64,000 nucleotides of DNA from Halichoerus grypus (GCF_964656455.1 NC_135726.1:26857168-26921167), one strand, 5' to 3'. Counted from the stretch's first letter, positions 1 to 48,045 are shown. Program-made: numbers and translations. Notes: generated from the letters alone by a model not told the origin.

Positions 1-2989
1 CCAGCACAGAGATATTTGTAAAAGAGAAATCAGACTTTGCCATGTGAGCCACTAACATTTAGGGGATAATTTGTTACTGCACCATAACCTAGCATTATAC
101 TGGCTGATACACACCCTAAGATAATAATAATTAGAACACCTTCCCTGGAATCTACTTCTCCTTCGCGTTTCCAACTCATTTTTTCCCACCTTATTTTCCT
201 TATGTTTCTCTCCATCGCTGGGGAGAGACCTCACGTGTAAGATCTATATGCATGTCTGCTGCTTTCCTTTTCTCTCTACAAATTATTCCTCAATCCCTGG
301 TCCCTGACTCACCACTTTACCAAATTATTCTCTGCAAAGCTCCAGTGATGTTCAGGACCCAAATTCAACAGCATTCTTAGCAGCTTCAGCCCCTCTGCAG
401 ACAGCTGCCCTGAGGGTCCGCTCTGCTTCTTCGACCCTTTCTCTGGTGTCTTCTGAGAGCTTGGTTACCTGGGTTTTCCTCCTGCCCCATCAATGCTGGT
501 TCTTAGGCTGCTTTGCTGGCTGCCCCTCCTTCTTCCTGCCCCCTAAATATAGCCCATCCCAAGGTCTAGCCTGCAACCCTCTCCACTCTCTGTACTTTCT
601 CTCTTGGTGATCTCACTCAAACTTTGTCTTCAATATTCTTGTTCATGAGTGTGACTCCCAAATTTATTTATGGTCTCTGTTCTCAAAGAGCACCCAGCTA
701 ACAGTGGACACCCTGAGCTCTCTGAGCTCTAGGACCACAATTCTGCCCACTGGGATGTGTTCACTCATCAAGTATCCAAAACCAAACCCACTTACTCTCT
801 CTCCTTCCAGCAGAAAGCCTGTTACCTTGCCCTCCATAGTTCATGGTTTCCCCATCTTTCAGCTGCCCAGGCTCAACTTTTGGGGCCCTATTTCTACCCA
901 CACATACATCCGGGAAATTCCTAGTTCTGGAAGGTACCATTTATACATCCTTTCTTCCATCTCCTCCCTCTTTTCCGTGCCCTCGGCCACTCCTAGAGTG
1001 TTGGGCCTTGCTGACTTGCCTTTGCAGTCTGCACATCCTCCTCCCTGGGTGCCCTGCCTTTTCTCTTCCAGCCTCCTCCATCTCTTGACCAGCTAAGCTT
1101 CCTAAAGCTCAGATCTGCCCCTTCACCTTCAGTGGCTCCCTAGTGCCTCTGAGTCAGTTATGAGCTCCTCAGCCTCAGAGTGGGGGCCTTCTACATTATG
1201 ACTTTCCTGATCTTATTTTTCCACATCCACAGCCCTCATACTCCAGGAAAACTGGCTTATTTCTTGTTCTCCAAACAAGGGCTCTCCTTATTCGGGTCGT
1301 TGCTCGAACTACTCCTGCTCCCTGGGAGGACCCAACCCCAGCCCTCCTTTCTGTCTGTAGAATCCTACCAATCATTCACACCTATTCTGAATGCCATTTT
1401 CTCTAGAGAGACTAGCCTAATTCCCTTGATCTCCCGTGTTTGCTCCCTCTTTCACATCCTTAGAGCCTTTTATCTGTAACTCTCTTATAAGCTGGGACGA
1501 AAAACACTGTTCTCTCTTGACACTGTCCTTCATCTGTATGACATTCTGCTGTCTGTCCTCTCAGCCAGGTGGTTCTTCACAAGGCTCTACCCACATGGCA
1601 TTTTTAGAAACTGAATTTGTTTTGGTTCCATTTTAGGAAGCGGCACTTATATGATGCTTGTGCTTTCAATCATAAGATTAACCCTCACTTCAAACAGAGA
1701 ATTACCAATGCAGCAGTGGCTGGGCCTTCCTGGGTCCCGCTTCTGTGAACACTTTTGAATTTAGCAGCATTTTTTGTGACTTCCTGAGCTAAACATAGCT
1801 ACAAGCGAAACCTGGCTGCTTTGCATGTGCTTGGGGGCCTTCCAGCCAGGTGGTTCTTCTAGATCATTCCAGCTAGCTTCATCCCTGTAAAACTCACCTC
1901 TCCCTCACCACACAAGAGAGGCCAGGCAGGTGTGTAAAAGGGAATCCAGTCCAAATGGGGACTCTCCATGTGCTCATGAGGCCCACAGCTTTCTGCCTGG
2001 GGGGTAGAACTCAGCAAGCCCATTGGGTGAAAAATGGGCCATACAGTGCCTATTTCAGAGCCACCATAAGACTGGGCAGGAACCGAAGGAGGATGTGAAA
2101 TGTGGAGGCTGAGACGCTGAGGAGAAAATTGAGAGCTGACTGGACAGTGGCTCCCAGGGGACAGGGGTGAGGTGCCCCTGCTGGGGGGTGGCCAGCATGG
2201 CTGCTGGCTGCTGCTGGGCCCCGTTCCATGCACAATGCAAGGGAAGACTATATGGGAAACACTTCCCACTGCTGAAACTCATGAAGGTGGAGGATCTTAT
2301 CACCCAGAGGCAGAGAGAGAGAGAGGATACACTGGGAACTGAAATCTGTTATCATTCTGCTGCTCTATGGGCCGAACAATGAATCAGAGGGCTTTCAAGA
2401 GGCCCCCACCCCAGCCCATCCCAAGGCAGGGCAGTAGGAAGTAATGGCTGAGGGTGGGGCGTGGCTGAAGAATGTGTTCTCCAACCTACCCCCAGCACCC
2501 ATGACTTTGATCCACCATGTGTGGGCCAAACCACAGTCATCAGCAGGCCAGCTGGCTGGGGACACCTGTTCTGGTCCAGCTCTCTCCTGTCACAGACGGA
2601 GGCCCAGAGGGGGTAAGAGGTATCTGAGGTTGCACAGCCAGTTTTGGGGGGAGATAGAGACTCAAGTCCAAGCCTCTTGGTAGCCAGGCCGTGACTCTTT
2701 CCATTTAACCCCTCTACCTCTCGGGTTGAGGCAAGATTGAGAATACTTGGAGGCTTTTATCGAGACAGAAGAAAACGAGTTCCCTGTGCGTCTGCAAACA
2801 CAGGCAAGAGAAGCAAAGGGAATGTAAGTGGCTCCTGTAGATGTTCACGTGGAGATCTGCCAATATGACCTAAACGACCAGTGGAAGTTCAGGGAAAAGT
2901 TCAATCCAGGGTTGAGAAAACAATACAGTTAATTTTTTCAAAACACTCAGCAGAGTTGAGAAACAGTGTGTTCCAAAACAAATAAAATC
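1..2989. other. Intergenic sequence 3' of SLC12A3, no gene seen
   Basis: No exon-like or RNA gene structure was found. About 500-1600 reads like diverged LINE sequence: T/C-rich, with phrases such as TGACTCCCAAATTTAT. A MIR-like remnant lies near 2540-2690. A 17-bp perfect direct repeat occurs at 1562-1578 and 1843-1859. Confidence 0.5.
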
Positions 2990-3010
2990 TGTTGACTGAG
3001 TGACATATTT

Positions 3011-3016
3011 TTTATT
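3011..3016 (-). terminator. SLC12A3: Candidate poly(A) signal of SLC12A3
   Basis: Canonical AATAAA on the minus strand (TTTATT on +), followed within ~60 nt by T/G-rich sequence. A weaker ATTAAA is present at 3149-3154. Confidence 0.45.
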
Positions 3017-4675
3017 CATTTCATTGTTTTTGACCTTACTGTTAACTCAAGGCCTTTTAAAAAAACAAAAAACAAAAAACAAAGCTGTTATTGTTCAAAA
3101 TGCAGTTTCCAAGAGAGTAAAAATTAGTCTTTTTGTTTGTTGGTTTGTTTTAATGCCCTAAGCCAGAGCCTTCTCTAACCTTGGATCAGGGTCTCCGCAG
3201 TCTATTTGTGAACTATTTTTTCAGGGAATAGTTTTCTATGTGGCTCTAGAAAGGTAAGCAATCCCTGACGAGGCTTCGCCTATCTGGAGGTGGGGGTTGG
3301 TCCCAGGTCTGTGGAATGGCTCAGAGGCAGGACCCCCCTCCCGTCCGTCAGGAGCAAAGAAGCCATCCCTGGTAAGCTCCTGGCCAGGCACCTGGTCACT
3401 CTCAGCAAGTAAGTCCTGATACCATGAAACAGCTGTGGGGCCCGTAACAGCCTGGGAGCCCAGAGCCTTTGGTCTCTGCAGCAAGAGTACCTGCGAGACC
3501 CTGAAGTCCTTCGGGTCCTGACGCTAAGAAAGAGATTTCTGCCTTCATGACGAAGTGGACACTTCAGTGGGCTTGGAGGGAGCCTACCAGATCCAAAGAT
3601 GCCTCGTTCCTTCGTCCACCCTGAAGAAAGTGGCTATTGCAGGAAGGCCTGGCCAGTCGTAGCCCCCCAACATCCCACTTGTAAGCTGCTGGGGTGCGTC
3701 TAGAGCTGAAATGCCTTTCCAGGGAGCCTCGCCCACCGACACTGGACTTCTCTTAATGTACATTCTGCTCCTGTGTCCTAGCTTGGTTGGTGCAAACACT
3801 CTGGGGGTATCAAAACACCCTTACCTGAGCCACGCTCATCTTCCCCAGGTTCCTTCTCATCTGCGACCCCCATCTTACACCCACCCCCCACTGCAGCCCT
3901 CTCTGCCTCCATCTCTTGCTGCTTCCTCCTCCCCTGTTCTCTTTCCCTGACTTAGGAGGAGTGTGGACCTTTCTGATCCCTTGCCAATCTGGCCATCTTT
4001 ATGCCTCTTCTCTGCTTCTCCATTCCTGACCCACCAAACCTGAATCCCTAACCAAACCCTACCCTCCATCCTCAACCAAACCTGAAAGTCAACACCCTTC
4101 CATGAGACACCCTGAATCTTGCCCCTCCCTCCTTTGAAGCTCTTTCTCGACTGATGCCCACCATCAGTACCCCTCCTCATGTGTTCTGTTCATTCCCGTT
4201 CCTTCTCTGGGGGATATGCTGGGGAAATGGCAGTGATGCCCAACACGGCCTTTCTGCAAATCCCGGGTCACCACCCATTCGTGGATTGCAACCCACATTA
4301 AAAAGAGAAAAAGAAATACAATAGAAAACATTGGAGTGCATCACCCATGGTAAGAGTATTGTTTCATTTATAGTTTCAGTGTGTGTTTGTTTCAAGTCTC
4401 AACATAAAAGATATTTCTTACTGTGGGTTGCAGCCTAAACTGGTTTAAAAGTCCCTTATCTACCAAAGAACCAACCCGAAGGCTGAAGATACATTATTGA
4501 AAGTGAAGAGAGTGAGAAGCGGTTAAAGAAACTTGCATCATGGAGGCTCAAAGGACCCTGTGATTCCTCCTTCTAAGGGCTGCAGGAGGACACCCATCCT
4601 CCTGACTGGTGGCCTAGAAACTGCCACATTCACACTCAGCACCCTGACTCAAATTTGCATATAAATCAAAGACTG

Positions 4676-4900
4676 GGGGCGCCTGGGCGGCTCAGTGGGT
4701 TAAGCATCTGCCTTCAGCTCAGGTCATAATCCCGGGGTCCTGGGATCGAGCCCATCAACATCATCATCATCATCATCATCATCATCAGGCTCCCCGCTCA
4801 GCGGGGAGTCTGCTTCTCCCTCTCCCTCTGCCCTTCCCCCTGCTCCTGTGCTCTCTCTCTTTCTCTCTCAAATAAATAAATAACATCTTTAAAAAAAAAA
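4676..4900 (+). mobile_element. CAN-SINE with internal ATC trinucleotide repeat
   Basis: Full structure: tRNA-like head GGGCGCCTGGGCGGCTCAGT, CT-rich middle, AAATAAATAA tail. It is flanked by the perfect duplication ATCAAAGACTG at 4665-4675 and 4901-4911. The usual CGCATCGGGCTC is replaced by an ATC/CAT repeat (4753-4787). It sits in the probable SLC12A3 3' UTR in antisense. Confidence 0.95.
4753..4787 (+). repeat. ATC/CAT trinucleotide microsatellite
   Basis: About 11 nearly uninterrupted CAT units inside the SINE at 4676-4900, where related copies have a single GCATC. Confidence 0.95.
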
Positions 4901-5195
4901 ATCAAAGACTGAAATCTTAATTCATTGTAATCGAGATCAAAAGAAAACTTAAAAGGAAAATGGATTCACCAGAGAAGTTTCCACACAACTTCATCTGCTA
5001 CTTCTCTGGCCCATAAAAGCAAAGCCCAGAGGACTGTCCCAGGGGAGTGGGGACGAGCCAAAGTTCGGAAATCTACCAGCTTCTTCAGTCGGATCATCAG
5101 ATGCTTAAAGTACAACAGGACATGAGAGTCTGTCCCACGGACAGGCAGATGTCCCGGGCGCCCTCAGCTGTGGGCAGGCATGGCCCAGCCTGGAG

Positions 5196-40523
<35,328 letters not shown>

Positions 40524-40579
40524 TGCGGCTCTGGGTGGCAGGGGAGGGGGCCAGGGTCAGCGGCGACATGCTGGGGGGC

Positions 40580-40585
40580 TTTATA
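40580..40585 (-). promoter_or_regulatory. SLC12A3: SLC12A3 TATA box
   Basis: The minus strand reads CCTATAAAGC, 57 nt upstream of the start codon. A start of transcription ~30 bp further on (about 40550) would give a 5' UTR near 28 nt, which fits the short leader of SLC12A3. The transcription start itself is inferred. Confidence 0.65.
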
Positions 40586-41979
40586 GGCTGGGCCCACAGC
40601 AGGGAGGAGGCAGAGAGTTTGGTCCAAACCGCCCTCAGCTGGCGAGCAGGGTCCCCGGACAGGGTGGGAGGCGGAGCACGTGCCCACCGCTGTCCTGCCC
40701 ACCGTTTGATCGCTGAGATAGCAGCCCTGCCTGGGACCAGGAGGGCTGGGCTGGGCCAGCGCCAGACACAGGGCGGGAAACGGGGAAACACGCCCAGCCC
40801 CGGGTCCCCGGGAGGTTCTTCTGAGTCCGAGAGCGGAGGACATCTGCAGGACCCAAGGAAGGAGTACTCGCCAGAGGGGACACTTGGGAGCCTTATGAGG
40901 GACCCTGGAGACAGCCTAATGACCTGAGGCCCCACCCCAGGCAGGTTCAAAAACCTCTCATTTTTGTACATGGTATTTAGTTTTATTTTTTAGGTACTTA
41001 GTATTTGTGGCTAGATGAATGGTATGGCATTTAAAAAGATACACACGTATATATAAAAGGTTAGTTTTTTCTTACTTAGACCTCTGACTCCTGGTTGTGC
41101 ATGTCCTTCCAAAGACGTCTCGGAGTATAGAAACCATTATGAGCAAGCACCCCCAAACCAGAGTTCAGCATGTGCCAGGTGTGCTCTGTCGCCCCCCCCG
41201 TGGACTGACGAGTCCCTGGGGCTTGTGGCTGGTCAGTGGCCCGCAGGGTAACCGGGTACCCAGCCCGCACACTCACTGCAGCCCATTCTGGGGTGGACGC
41301 CTGATGTGCCACCAGAGGGAAGGCGAGCTCGCGCTCATGGTGCTGCCGAGTGAGTAGGGAAAAGGGACATGGAAACGGACCAGCCCAGCTGTGGAGTGAG
41401 GGCAGCAAGGGGAGAGACGCTCCTAGAGGAGGGTCAGGGTGGGGACAGCAGGGATGGGACAGACCCCTGACCAAGAGTCTTGGAGGATGAGTTGCTTCTC
41501 CGGAGGCCAGGGATGGATGGAGGCCATCGCCAACTCCGGCTTCTGAGCTTGCCAGCCATCCTCAGGAGGGACATGGAGGGACACATTTTCTCTCCCTCCT
41601 TGCCCCGCCTCTCAGACTTGGGCTCTCTGAGATGGCTGGAGTTCTCTGGACTCCATGACCTCCAATAGCACATCAGTCCTAGTTGACTGAGAACTTACAG
41701 AGGGGCCTGCCTGTCCCCTCTCGCTCCGGTCCAGAGGGGCCCAGGGCAGGTGTGCCCAACTGTAGGGCCAGGCAGAAGGGGGCAGGTGGAAATGCTTGGA
41801 CTGTGTTGGAGTAGCAAATAGTGTTAGGGAGTCACGCTCCAAGATAAGGGTGCTTGTGGAGCCCCCCACAAGCGTGGACAAGTTTTTATACCTAAGTGCA
41901 TTTATCTGGGAAGGGGGACATAGATTTTGCCCCAACTTGCTAGAAGGCAAGCCCACAGGAGCTGGAATCCGGGCCTATC

Positions 41980-42054
41980 TTGTTCACTGATAATCCCAAG
42001 CAACCGGAACAGCACAGAGTAGGTACTCAATAAACGTTCGTTGAATGAATATTG
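41980..42054 (+). mobile_element. L2-type LINE 3' end
   Basis: ACAGAGTAGGTACTCAATAA then ACGTTCGTTGAATGAAT is the standard L2 terminus. Upstream of SLC12A3. Confidence 0.7.
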
Positions 42055-43770
42055 AAGGGGAGCCAGAAGCAAAGAGGGCAAAGAGCAGCTGCCATAGAAA
42101 CCCTTGGCTGACAATATTACCCCAAGTCAGGGCTGCAAGGGGCAGCTCCTTGGCCTTCAACCAGCTCAGCCAGACATGGAGGGGGCCCAGGGATGACAGG
42201 ACTTTGATGATAAACCCAAAAGGTTATGATCACTGTGTGGCTTTTTGCAAAGTTTATAAATTCTTCATATGAGTTAATTTTTTAAAAGACTCTTCTCTGG
42301 GCTCCTCTTAATGAGCCCCAGGCTTGCCTACCTCCTTACGAGGATCTCTAGCACCCCCTCAGAGAGGCTTCTGGAGAAGTTTGTCCGCACCCTCCACACC
42401 GGCCAGTGGGCCGAAGGCTAGGAGGTGAGGACTCCAGGTCAGTTTTCCACCTTCGCTGCAGCCCCCACTCGGGCCAGGTCAGGGAGAGGCCGGCCGGTTA
42501 CTCATTCCCTCGCATGGCGCCTCTGGGCAGATCTTATCATTCTCTCACCTTTCAACTGCCACTTGACTGGTAAAAGTCGCAGGGGCCCAACACCCCCTTC
42601 CACCAATCCTACACACCTGTCCCTGGAGCAACTGTGGAAATTTCCTGATTAACATCTCAGGAGAGGACGGCGCCAGAAGGGGCGGGGGCTGGTTTCCAGC
42701 AGCACTGAGGCCACACACAGAGAGAGGGGCCACAGATTTGCCGGGTGACCTTGGGCAAGTCACTTCTTCCTACCTCCATGAAACCCAGGCCCGGGTCAGC
42801 TCCAAGGTCCTTTCCAGCCCCAGAGGGAGAACGTTTGCTGCCTTAAGAAACCTTTCCTGCCCCTTCATCTCTCTGGGGTGAGGTGGGAGTTAAACAGGAC
42901 CCCTTGAAGGGCTTAGCAATGTAGAGCTGAAGAGACTGTCAGAATACCTTGCCCCAAAGCACAGAGCCCCAGGAAAGGGGATCCTTACACATGGATGGCA
43001 TGTCATCCAATCGGAGACACTCTTCCAGGTGGGGGACACAGTGCTGGCTTGGACACCATACCCATCTTGCAGGATTTCAGCTTCCACAAGGCTCCCCGAG
43101 CCCTGCGGGTCTGGGAGCCAGGAGTCAGAATCCAATAGACCCCGAACAAAACCCTGAGATTGAGTCTCAAGCTCACATCTCAGGCTTCAGTTTCCATGTG
43201 ACTTCGAACAAGTCACCTGCCTGGGATGAGCCTCGGCCGCAGAATGGGATCGACAGCTGCACAGGTATCGGGTATGACCCACCTGGCCAGTGTCAGCCCC
43301 CAGCTGAGAGCCTTAGGGCTCCTTGAGTCTCCCGCTTCTCAGGGGGAAGGAGAACAGAGGCAGGAAAAGGAACTAAGGACTTAGTGGTCAGGAAACTCCC
43401 TAGAAGTGAAAACCCCAGACACAGGGCTGAAATGGAGTCAGGACAGGGGGCGGGGGGCGGGGGCGTTCTGCTGCAAACTCTGGATCTCAGAGCCTCCTGT
43501 CTTCATGGGCACAGAGCCACTTAAGCATTTATTGGGCTCCTTCTATGTACCAGCACTGGAATTCACAGCCTCGCCTAGCAGACAGGCCAGCAAGGTGATC
43601 ATGGCAACTGGCTGGGGGTAGGGTGAGGGGTGGGAGGGCTGCCTGGGAGAGGAAGGGGATTCTGGGGCATGGGGTCAGTGCAAGGCAAGGTGTGGCCGGG
43701 TCTGGAGCACACAATGCCATGGGGATCAGGGGAGGAGGGAAGAAAGGGGGGAAATATGAGGTGTTTCTTC

Positions 43771-43935
43771 ATTCACACACATTTATTGAGTGCCTACTGC
43801 ATACCATGCCCTGTGCTACGCAAGGGAGGCACTATGGAGAACAAGACAAAGACCCTGCCCTCCTGGAGCTCACATTCTAGTGGGGAGACAGACAGTAAAT
43901 AAACAAACAATCCTTATAATACATTCAGTGATAAG
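43771..43935 (-). mobile_element. L2-type LINE 3' fragment
   Basis: CATTTATTGAGTGCCTACTG, ACCCTGCCCTCCTGGAGCTC and ATTCTAGTGGGGAGACAGAC are typical. Interrupted by the SINE at 43960 and resuming about 44180-44420 (ATATGCAAAGGCCCTGGGAT). Confidence 0.75.
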
Positions 43936-43959
43936 TGCTATTAAGAAAACAAAGCTTTA

Positions 43960-44158
43960 GGGGCGCCTGGGTGGCTCAGTCGTTAAGCGTCTGCCTTCGG
44001 CTTGGGCCATGATCCCAGAGTCCTGGGATCGAGCCCCGCATCGGGCTCCCTGCTCCATGGGAGGCCTGCTTCTCCCTCTCCCACTCCCCCTGCTTGTGTT
44101 CCCTCTCTCGCTGTGTCTCTCTCTGTCAAAAAATAAATAAAAAATCTTTAAAAAAAAA
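43960..44158 (+). mobile_element. CAN-SINE, young type
   Basis: Full-length copy with duplications AAAGCTTTA at 43951-43959 and 44159-44167, inserted within an old L2-like element upstream of SLC12A3. Confidence 0.93.
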
Positions 44159-45213
44159 AAAGCTTTAAAAAAAAAAGTTAGGAGGGGCCTTTAGGCCTCT
44201 CTGAGAATGAGGAATTTGAGCTAAGCTCCAACAATACGTGAGCAGGTATGAGTTCAGGGCTTCCAGACTGAGGGAAGAGCATATGCAAAGGCCCTGGGAT
44301 CAGAGTGCAGTTGGAGCTTCAAGATAGCAAGGAGGCCGGTATGGTGGAGCAGAGGGACCAAGGAGACGGGGTTTGAGACATGAAAGGGGGAACATGGGGC
44401 CTTGGAAACTAGGGTCAGAAGTGTTTTACTCCACTATGTGGTGGTCAGATTTCTATTTGTCAAAGATCACTTTGGCTGTTGTACGGAGGATGGACTGAGG
44501 GAGGCAAGGCAAGGCAAGGCTAGTCAGGGGCCACCACAGGTGCCCTGTGGTGGTGGCCAGGCTGGGGGGAGCGGCTGTGGGTGGCGGGGTGGTGAGGAGT
44601 GTTGGGAGTCGAGGTATATTGTGAAGGCAGAGCTGACAGAACCAGCACATGGATTCGCGTTGGGCAGGCGTTTGACAGAAGAAGGGGCCGTGTGGGGGAA
44701 CCGGCAGCATCATTCCTGAGCGGGGAAACCTGGTAAGGCCAGGGTAAGGAGCCTGGCCTTTGTCCTGGAGTAGCGGATGCCGTCTATTTCTGGAAAGCTG
44801 CGGGGGAGCAGCAGTTGTGGTGTGAGCCATGCAAGACAGAAAGAACAGGGCCAGGGAGGGCCAGGAGGGGCTATGGCAAAAGCCAGGCGGGAACAGACAA
44901 CAGCCCGGCTAGGAGCCCCAGGCTCACCCCTGACTGCATCACACGGGAACCCCTAACGAATGCTGGCTCTCTGGCCCCACCCTGGAGATCCCAGGGGCCT
45001 GGGGCAGAGGAGAGGGGGTGAGGGGCTGGCCTCAGTGTTTTTGGAAGGCTCCCCAGGTGATCCTGAGGGGCAGGCTGACTGAGACACAGGGAACCAAAGA
45101 GAACACTCTTTCACACACAGACTGCCCCCCCCCCCCCGCCCCACCTCAGCCCATCCCCATGTCCGTGGCCGCCCGGTCCCACGAGGCTCTCCTGGAGAGG
45201 ATGAGTATGATGC

Positions 45214-45235
45214 AACCCTGGTGTCGTGAAATAGC
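45214..45235 (-). ncRNA. MIR138-2: miR-138-2-3p passenger strand
   Basis: These 22 nt from the 3' arm are specific to the MIR138-2 locus and pair with the guide with the expected offset. Confidence 0.85.
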
Positions 45236-45259
45236 CGGGTAAGAGGATGCGCTGCTCGT

Positions 45260-45282
45260 CGGCCTGATTCACAACACCAGCT
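45260..45282 (-). ncRNA. MIR138-2: miR-138-5p mature sequence
   Basis: These 23 nt match the mature guide strand; the seed GCTGGTG is intact. The same mature RNA is made from the MIR138-1 locus elsewhere in mammalian genomes. Confidence 0.95.
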
Positions 45283-48045
45283 GCAGCAACATACCAGAAG
45301 TCCGCCGGCTTCCTCCTCTGGATGTGGCTCCAGCCCCGCGTAAACATCCTCCCTGTCGGATGGCCGCCCCCGGGGGCCAAGGCAGTGCCAGGGCCTAGAG
45401 CTGAGAACGAGGAAGGCAGGGTCCCTGCCCGTGGCGGGGCTCACAGACTTGATGGCAGCAGGGAAGGCGGAGTGCACACACATACCCTGTCCAGTGCCAG
45501 GGGTGGGGCTGGGGGCAGAACAACTATGGTGGTGGTGGTGGGGGGGCAGGCCCTGGGAAGCCAGAGGCTGGACCACAACCCCTCCAGCAGCCAGGCCCAA
45601 GAAACAGATTTCTGCCCAGCCTACGGACCACGCAAGTGTGCCCGTGGCAGTCCTGGTCCTTCTACCAGACAACGTTCTAGCCGCTAGACACTCAAATACC
45701 ATGAGGCTGCTGGCCCCTAAAGCAAGAAAGGGAAACATGCTTGATGAGACATTTCCATTGTTAAGGAGGGACTCCTTGTTCTTTTCCCTTGTGGTCAGAC
45801 TTGCACTTTTTTTTTTTTTTTTAACCAATTGAGCCAACATTTGTTCTACAAGTAATTGTAGAAATTAGTAATGTATTAGACACAGTCTGGCTAGTTTGGG
45901 GGATAGTGGTCATGCCTTGTCCTCAAGAGGCATATAGCTCATCAGAGAAGCAAAGCCAACAGTAACCATAACCCCAAGGCATGAGAGCATAAATCCCTGG
46001 ATTCAGAGGAGGGACGATTGCCTCTGGCTGGGGCAATGGAGTAGGATGTACAAAATAGCATAGTTAGAACAAAGGTCAAAAGAAACAAGCAATCATTTAA
46101 GGAGGGAGAGTGTCATATGTCCGCTTGGAGCTTCCTGGCAGGCAAGGCAAAAAGCAGGATTATGATCAGTAGTCATTATCCAATGAAAGAGTGAGGTTTC
46201 ATTTCCCCCCCGCTTCCCTTTCTCATAAAGAAAAGGCATCTCCACCAGCAATTTACCCCTCCATCTGGGCTTAGCTGAGCAGATCGCCAATACAGTCTAG
46301 CCACACCAACACAAACTGAAGCCATAATTCTAACAAAAATTCCGTCCTGTAGTAACAGATATGACCACATGTCCTTCTATCCTGATGGCTCTGCCAACAT
46401 GCTCTCCAAGAGACCAAGAAGCCAAACTCATTCTCTCCTGCCCCCAGCCTCTCACTTTTATAAGACCAGGGCTCCAACCCCTGAGCTCTAGAGACTAACC
46501 TTTCATTTTTAAATACATCTTTAGGTTTCCTAAGTTTAGTGTAACCCTTTTTGCCTCTCTTGAAAGCAATAGGAGAAACATAGTTATTCTGCTTGATTTT
46601 GAATTCCATTGTGTATTTCTAATCAGAATACTCTTTAATGGGCTCTTTCATGGAGCCCAGGAGCTCCCACAGCTGGGATCAAGGGCTCTAGAATCACAGA
46701 GCTGCCTTTCAAAGCTCAGCTCCTCCATCCTGCCCCCCAAGCCGGGCCCAGCCCTAGACATACGGAGGTAGTGGGGAGGATGTGAGCCAAAAGATCCCCG
46801 GCCCTGGCTCTGCACCACCTACCTTCTGACCTCAGCCCTGTCCCTATACACACCTTAGTTTCATCGTCAAATGGGTAATTCCTCTCGGTCAATGGTTTTT
46901 TTGAAGATCAGGAGAGGGAGTGAAAGAAGTATTTTAGAGGATATTAATGGAGCTCTGCAGTGTAAACGATATGTATATAATTTTATCCCAGCTCTTCAGC
47001 TACCAGGAAAGAAAAGTGGAAGAAGACCAACCCACCCTTGACTGCTTACAGCAGTGCTTTCTGGTGAGGGCAGTTGCTAAAGTTTATTAAACAACAATGA
47101 AAGAAGTTAAGGCATGGGAGAAGTGATAGGAAGAGTTGCTCAGGATTAGGAAGCAGAAACCCAAAGAGAGTTGGCTTTGGTCTTTTGCAGTCATCAGAGC
47201 TCAGGCTTTGACAGAAGCTGCATGTAAGGGCAGCACACATTCAGAGGATCCTAGAAGCCCAGAGTGGGACAGGCTCCTCCCTCCATTGGTACCTCTTCAC
47301 CTGATATTTGAAATAAACTGCTGACCACCATCATAGCCCAAGGCAGAATCCCAAAGGATCTTTTGCCATGGTTACCCGGCACCCCAGGGGTCAGGTGCAG
47401 GGTGACACTTGCCACTGACTTTGCTTTGTGCAAACATGGGGAGAGGGGTTGGATCTAAGGGGACTCTCCCCTCCAGATTGGGTCACTCTGGCTGGGTGGG
47501 GGTCCCACAGGCTGTAGAGCCCCACAGCAGGAAGTTTGAGGGGCTGTGTGTGGAACGGAAGTTGGGTCCTTACCCCTAGGGAGTTCTTAGCGGCACCATT
47601 GAGCATGTGCACTAGAGAGGCTCAGAGAAAGCCCCCACTTGCCGATGGTGGACGCAGGAAGGCTGGGGGCAGTTGGACACTCCCAGGGATTCAATCAGAG
47701 TTGTCAGATGGTCACTCACTTGTGATTTCCTGAGAAATGTGCACCCTACCCGCCCCCCCCCCACACACAGTGAGGCTCTTCAACTGATGCTAATTTTACT
47801 GGTTAACCACCTAGTATGAAAGACTGTGCTAGACAGCTGCCCTTGACCTTGGTGGGTACACGATGGGCAAGCTGGTGGGCTCGGGTGCAATGCATATTTT
47901 TCCTAACCAGTCAGATTTTTTATCTTCCTGTTTAGTGCATCTCAGACATTCTAGGATTTATTGAAAACCTGTGTTGAGAAGCGGGGAAGGGGCTTCCATA
48001 CTTAGAGAGGCCTAGAGGCTGACTACTCACTCCTTTCAGCCAGAA

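Larger units (their letters stand above)
2990..5195 (-). other. SLC12A3: Probable SLC12A3 3' untranslated region
   Basis: About 2.2 kb from the stop codon to the first canonical minus-strand AATAAA with a GT-rich stretch after it. No coding frame is conserved here. It contains a CAN-SINE in antisense orientation (4676-4900) and becomes AT-rich toward its end, as 3' UTRs often do. The length is similar to the human transcript as I remember it; the boundary is inferred. Confidence 0.45.
45208..45290 (-). ncRNA. MIR138-2: MIR138-2 precursor hairpin
   Basis: The minus strand carries the miR-138-2 stem-loop. The 5' arm holds AGCTGGTGTTGTGAATCAGG, the 3' arm GCTATTTCACGACACCAGGG, with the loop between them around the GACGAGCAGCGCATCC stretch. 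The two arms pair over more than 20 positions. It lies 4.7 kb upstream of the SLC12A3 start and 11.4 kb downstream of the NUP93 stop, on the same strand as both, exactly as in human. miR-138 represses mRNAs through its 5' seed (GCUGGUG) and is abundant in brain. The primary transcript and its promoter cannot be delimited from this sequence. Confidence 0.97.

Noticed and set aside
1..2989. Possible HERPUD1 exons at the left edge
   Set aside because: HERPUD1 is the expected next gene from human order, but no matching exon or CpG-island promoter is visible in these 3 kb; it should lie further left.
44953..45840. 295-codon open frame on the minus strand
   Set aside because: It overlaps the MIR138-2 hairpin, has low-complexity composition (poly-K from an A-run, histidine and serine stretches) and resembles no family; GC-rich DNA produces such frames by chance.
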